Assembly (NCBI RefSeq): GCF_040782645.1
Contig: NZ_CP160403.1
Location: forward strand, 620,001 to 684,000
Length of the DNA: 64,000 bases
From: Streptomyces sp. HUAS ZL42
Lineage (GTDB): Bacteria > Actinomycetota > Actinomycetes > Streptomycetales > Streptomycetaceae
Reading direction: 5' to 3'
The position numbers and the translations under genes are program-made. The notes beneath the pieces were generated by a model, which had not been told where the DNA came from, did not search any database, and saw only the letters and a list, made by a program, of their open reading frames with translations. Position 1 is the first letter of the stretch. Each line of letters begins with the position of its first letter. This document shows positions 63,021 through 64,000 of the stretch, piece after piece.

Positions 63021-64000
63021 CTACCGTGCGAGGAGGGAGTCCAGTGCCGTGCTGAGTTCGGCGACCGGGTCGGTGACCGCGCCGTGGGCGCGCCAGCCGA
63101 TGAAGCGGTCCGGGCGCACGAGGACGGCGCCTTGCGGTGTGTGGCCGCGGGCGGCGGTCCAGGTGGAGCGTGGGTCGCGGTAGTCGCCGTCGACGTGGCC
63201 GACCCGGATGGCGTCCAGCGGCAGCCCGCTCTCGGCGGCGATCTTCTCGGCGGCCTCGCACCAAGCCTGACCGTCCTCTCCGGCGATCAGCAGCAAGCGG
63301 CCGGGGCGCACCAGGTGTGCCAGGGCCGCGCGATGGCCGTCGAGGTCCTCCAGCCAGGCGTGGGGCAGCGGGTGTCCGGGGCGGGCGGCGGGCTGGTAGA
63401 TGCGGACGGGGTCGGGGTTATCGGGTGCGGGAGTGCCGTCGGGGACGACGGCTGCGGAGTCGTAGGTGTAGCCGAACTCAACGCCCAGTTCGTTGAACTC
63501 CATGGACTGGGCGGCCACCGCGGCCAGGAAGGTGCGGCGGAAGTCGACGTCGGCGGGGTCCTCGCTCCACAGGCGGCGGGCCTGGCGCCAGTTCTCCTCC
63601 TCGCCGGCTTCGGCACCGCCGCCGAAGAGGGCGTTGATGGCGATGTGGTTCATGGCGTTCTCCAGCGAGCGCTGGACGTTGGTGGCGTCCGCCGGGCGCC
63701 GCTCGGCCTCGTAGGTGTCGAGCAGGGCGTCGCCGGCATGGCCGTTCAGGACGGCGGCGAGTTTCCAGGCGAGGTTCTGGACGTCGTGCATGGCGGAGGT
63801 CAGGCCGAGGCCGCCGGTGGGCGGGTGGCGGTGGGCGGCGTCGCCGGCGATCAGGACGCGGCCGGTGCGGAAGCGGTCGGCGACCACGCCTTCCAGACTC
63901 CAGCGGGAGATCATGTGGACCGTCACATCTTCTTCGTTCAGGCCCAGCCCGGTGCGCAGGTCGGCCAGGACCGACTCGTCGTCCAGCGCGCGGCCGTCAT
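63021..64000 (-). CDS. FAD-dependent aromatic hydroxylase (5' end outside window)
   Basis: The frame is open to the right window edge, so the N-terminal FAD motif lies outside. The visible part includes [56 protein letters not shown] and a C-terminal thioredoxin-like region ([20 protein letters not shown]). It belongs to the same phenol hydroxylase/MhpA class as the gene at 60-61.7 kb, but the two are not close copies. It is the first visible gene of the catabolic operon; 145 bases separate it from the dioxygenase gene. Confidence 0.9.
   Translation of the reverse strand, partial: DGRALDDESVLADLRTGLGLNEEDVTVHMISRWSLEGVVADRFRTGRVLIAGDAAHRHPPTGGLGLTSAMHDVQNLAWKLAAVLNGHAGDALLDTYEAERRPADATNVQRSLENAMNHIAINALFGGGAEAGEEENWRQARRLWSEDPADVDFRRTFLAAVAAQSMEFNELGVEFGYTYDSAAVVPDGTPAPDNPDPVRIYQPAARPGHPLPHAWLEDLDGHRAALAHLVRPGRLLLIAGEDGQAWCEAAEKIAAESGLPLDAIRVGHVDGDYRDPRSTWTAARGHTPQGAVLVRPDRFIGWRAHGAVTDPVAELSTALDSLLAR

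Noticed and set aside
1..64000. CRISPR array, tRNA or rRNA genes
   Set aside because: No regularly spaced repeats and no recognisable RNA gene were seen by eye; a dedicated scan was not possible.

Overview
The window is very GC-rich, with strong third-position GC, GTG/TTG starts and gene families typical of Streptomyces or a close actinomycete. It falls into three parts. (1) Bases 1 to about 34.9 kb hold a nonribosomal peptide type biosynthetic gene cluster. It is open on the left, where the window starts inside a Baeyer-Villiger monooxygenase gene, and it is interrupted by insertion-sequence remnants. (2) Bases about 35-54 kb are an accessory region of decayed transposases, a broken phage/plasmid primase, two near-duplicate TetR regulators, membrane proteins and an unusual FAD-protein/PEP-enzyme pair. 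(3) Bases about 54-64 kb look more like ordinary chromosome: regulators, a PAS-SpoIIE phosphatase, a lipid kinase, an HdeD-like protein and an aromatic-ring catabolic operon that runs off the right edge.

The cluster logic can be partly read. A minus-strand operon (18.7 to 14.1 kb) encodes a GlcD-type FAD oxidase, an Asp/Glu-type racemase, an HpgT-type aminotransferase and 4-hydroxymandelate synthase. That is a supply route for 4-hydroxyphenylglycine (HPG), but with a different oxidase from the usual Hmo and an added racemase. A second minus-strand group holds MbtH, a bimodular NRPS (A-T-C-A-T, no thioesterase), an LLM-class flavin monooxygenase and a glycopeptide-type halogenase. On the plus strand at 31.6-34.9 kb is a free-standing A-T didomain. 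Its hand-read specificity residues resemble HPG codes, and it is translationally coupled to an HpaB-type two-component phenol hydroxylase. A catechol-type O-methyltransferase is divergently transcribed beside it. The simplest reading is an HPG unit ring-hydroxylated, and perhaps O-methylated and chlorinated, while bound to a carrier.

A third set (24.6-31.4 kb) combines acylating aldehyde dehydrogenase, 4-hydroxy-2-oxoacid aldolase, KASIII, a free ACP, a short-chain reductase, a class I aminotransferase, an odd protein made of an adenylation C-terminal subdomain plus a carrier domain, and a molybdopterin oxidoreductase. Dehydrogenase/aldolase pairs can reduce an acyl-CoA to an aldehyde and join it to a 2-oxoacid. 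With the aminotransferase this could make a gamma-hydroxy-alpha-amino acid building block. I do not recognise this combination as a known cluster.

Mobile-element damage is heavy: remnants of IS200, IS630, IS256, IS3, IS5 and IS110 families are present. A phosphopantetheinyl transferase has lost its catalytic middle, and a secreted nuclease-lectin toxin has lost its N-terminus exactly where it abuts the halogenase stop codon. No rRNA, tRNA or CRISPR array was seen by eye. All family calls are from reading translations; no searches were run.
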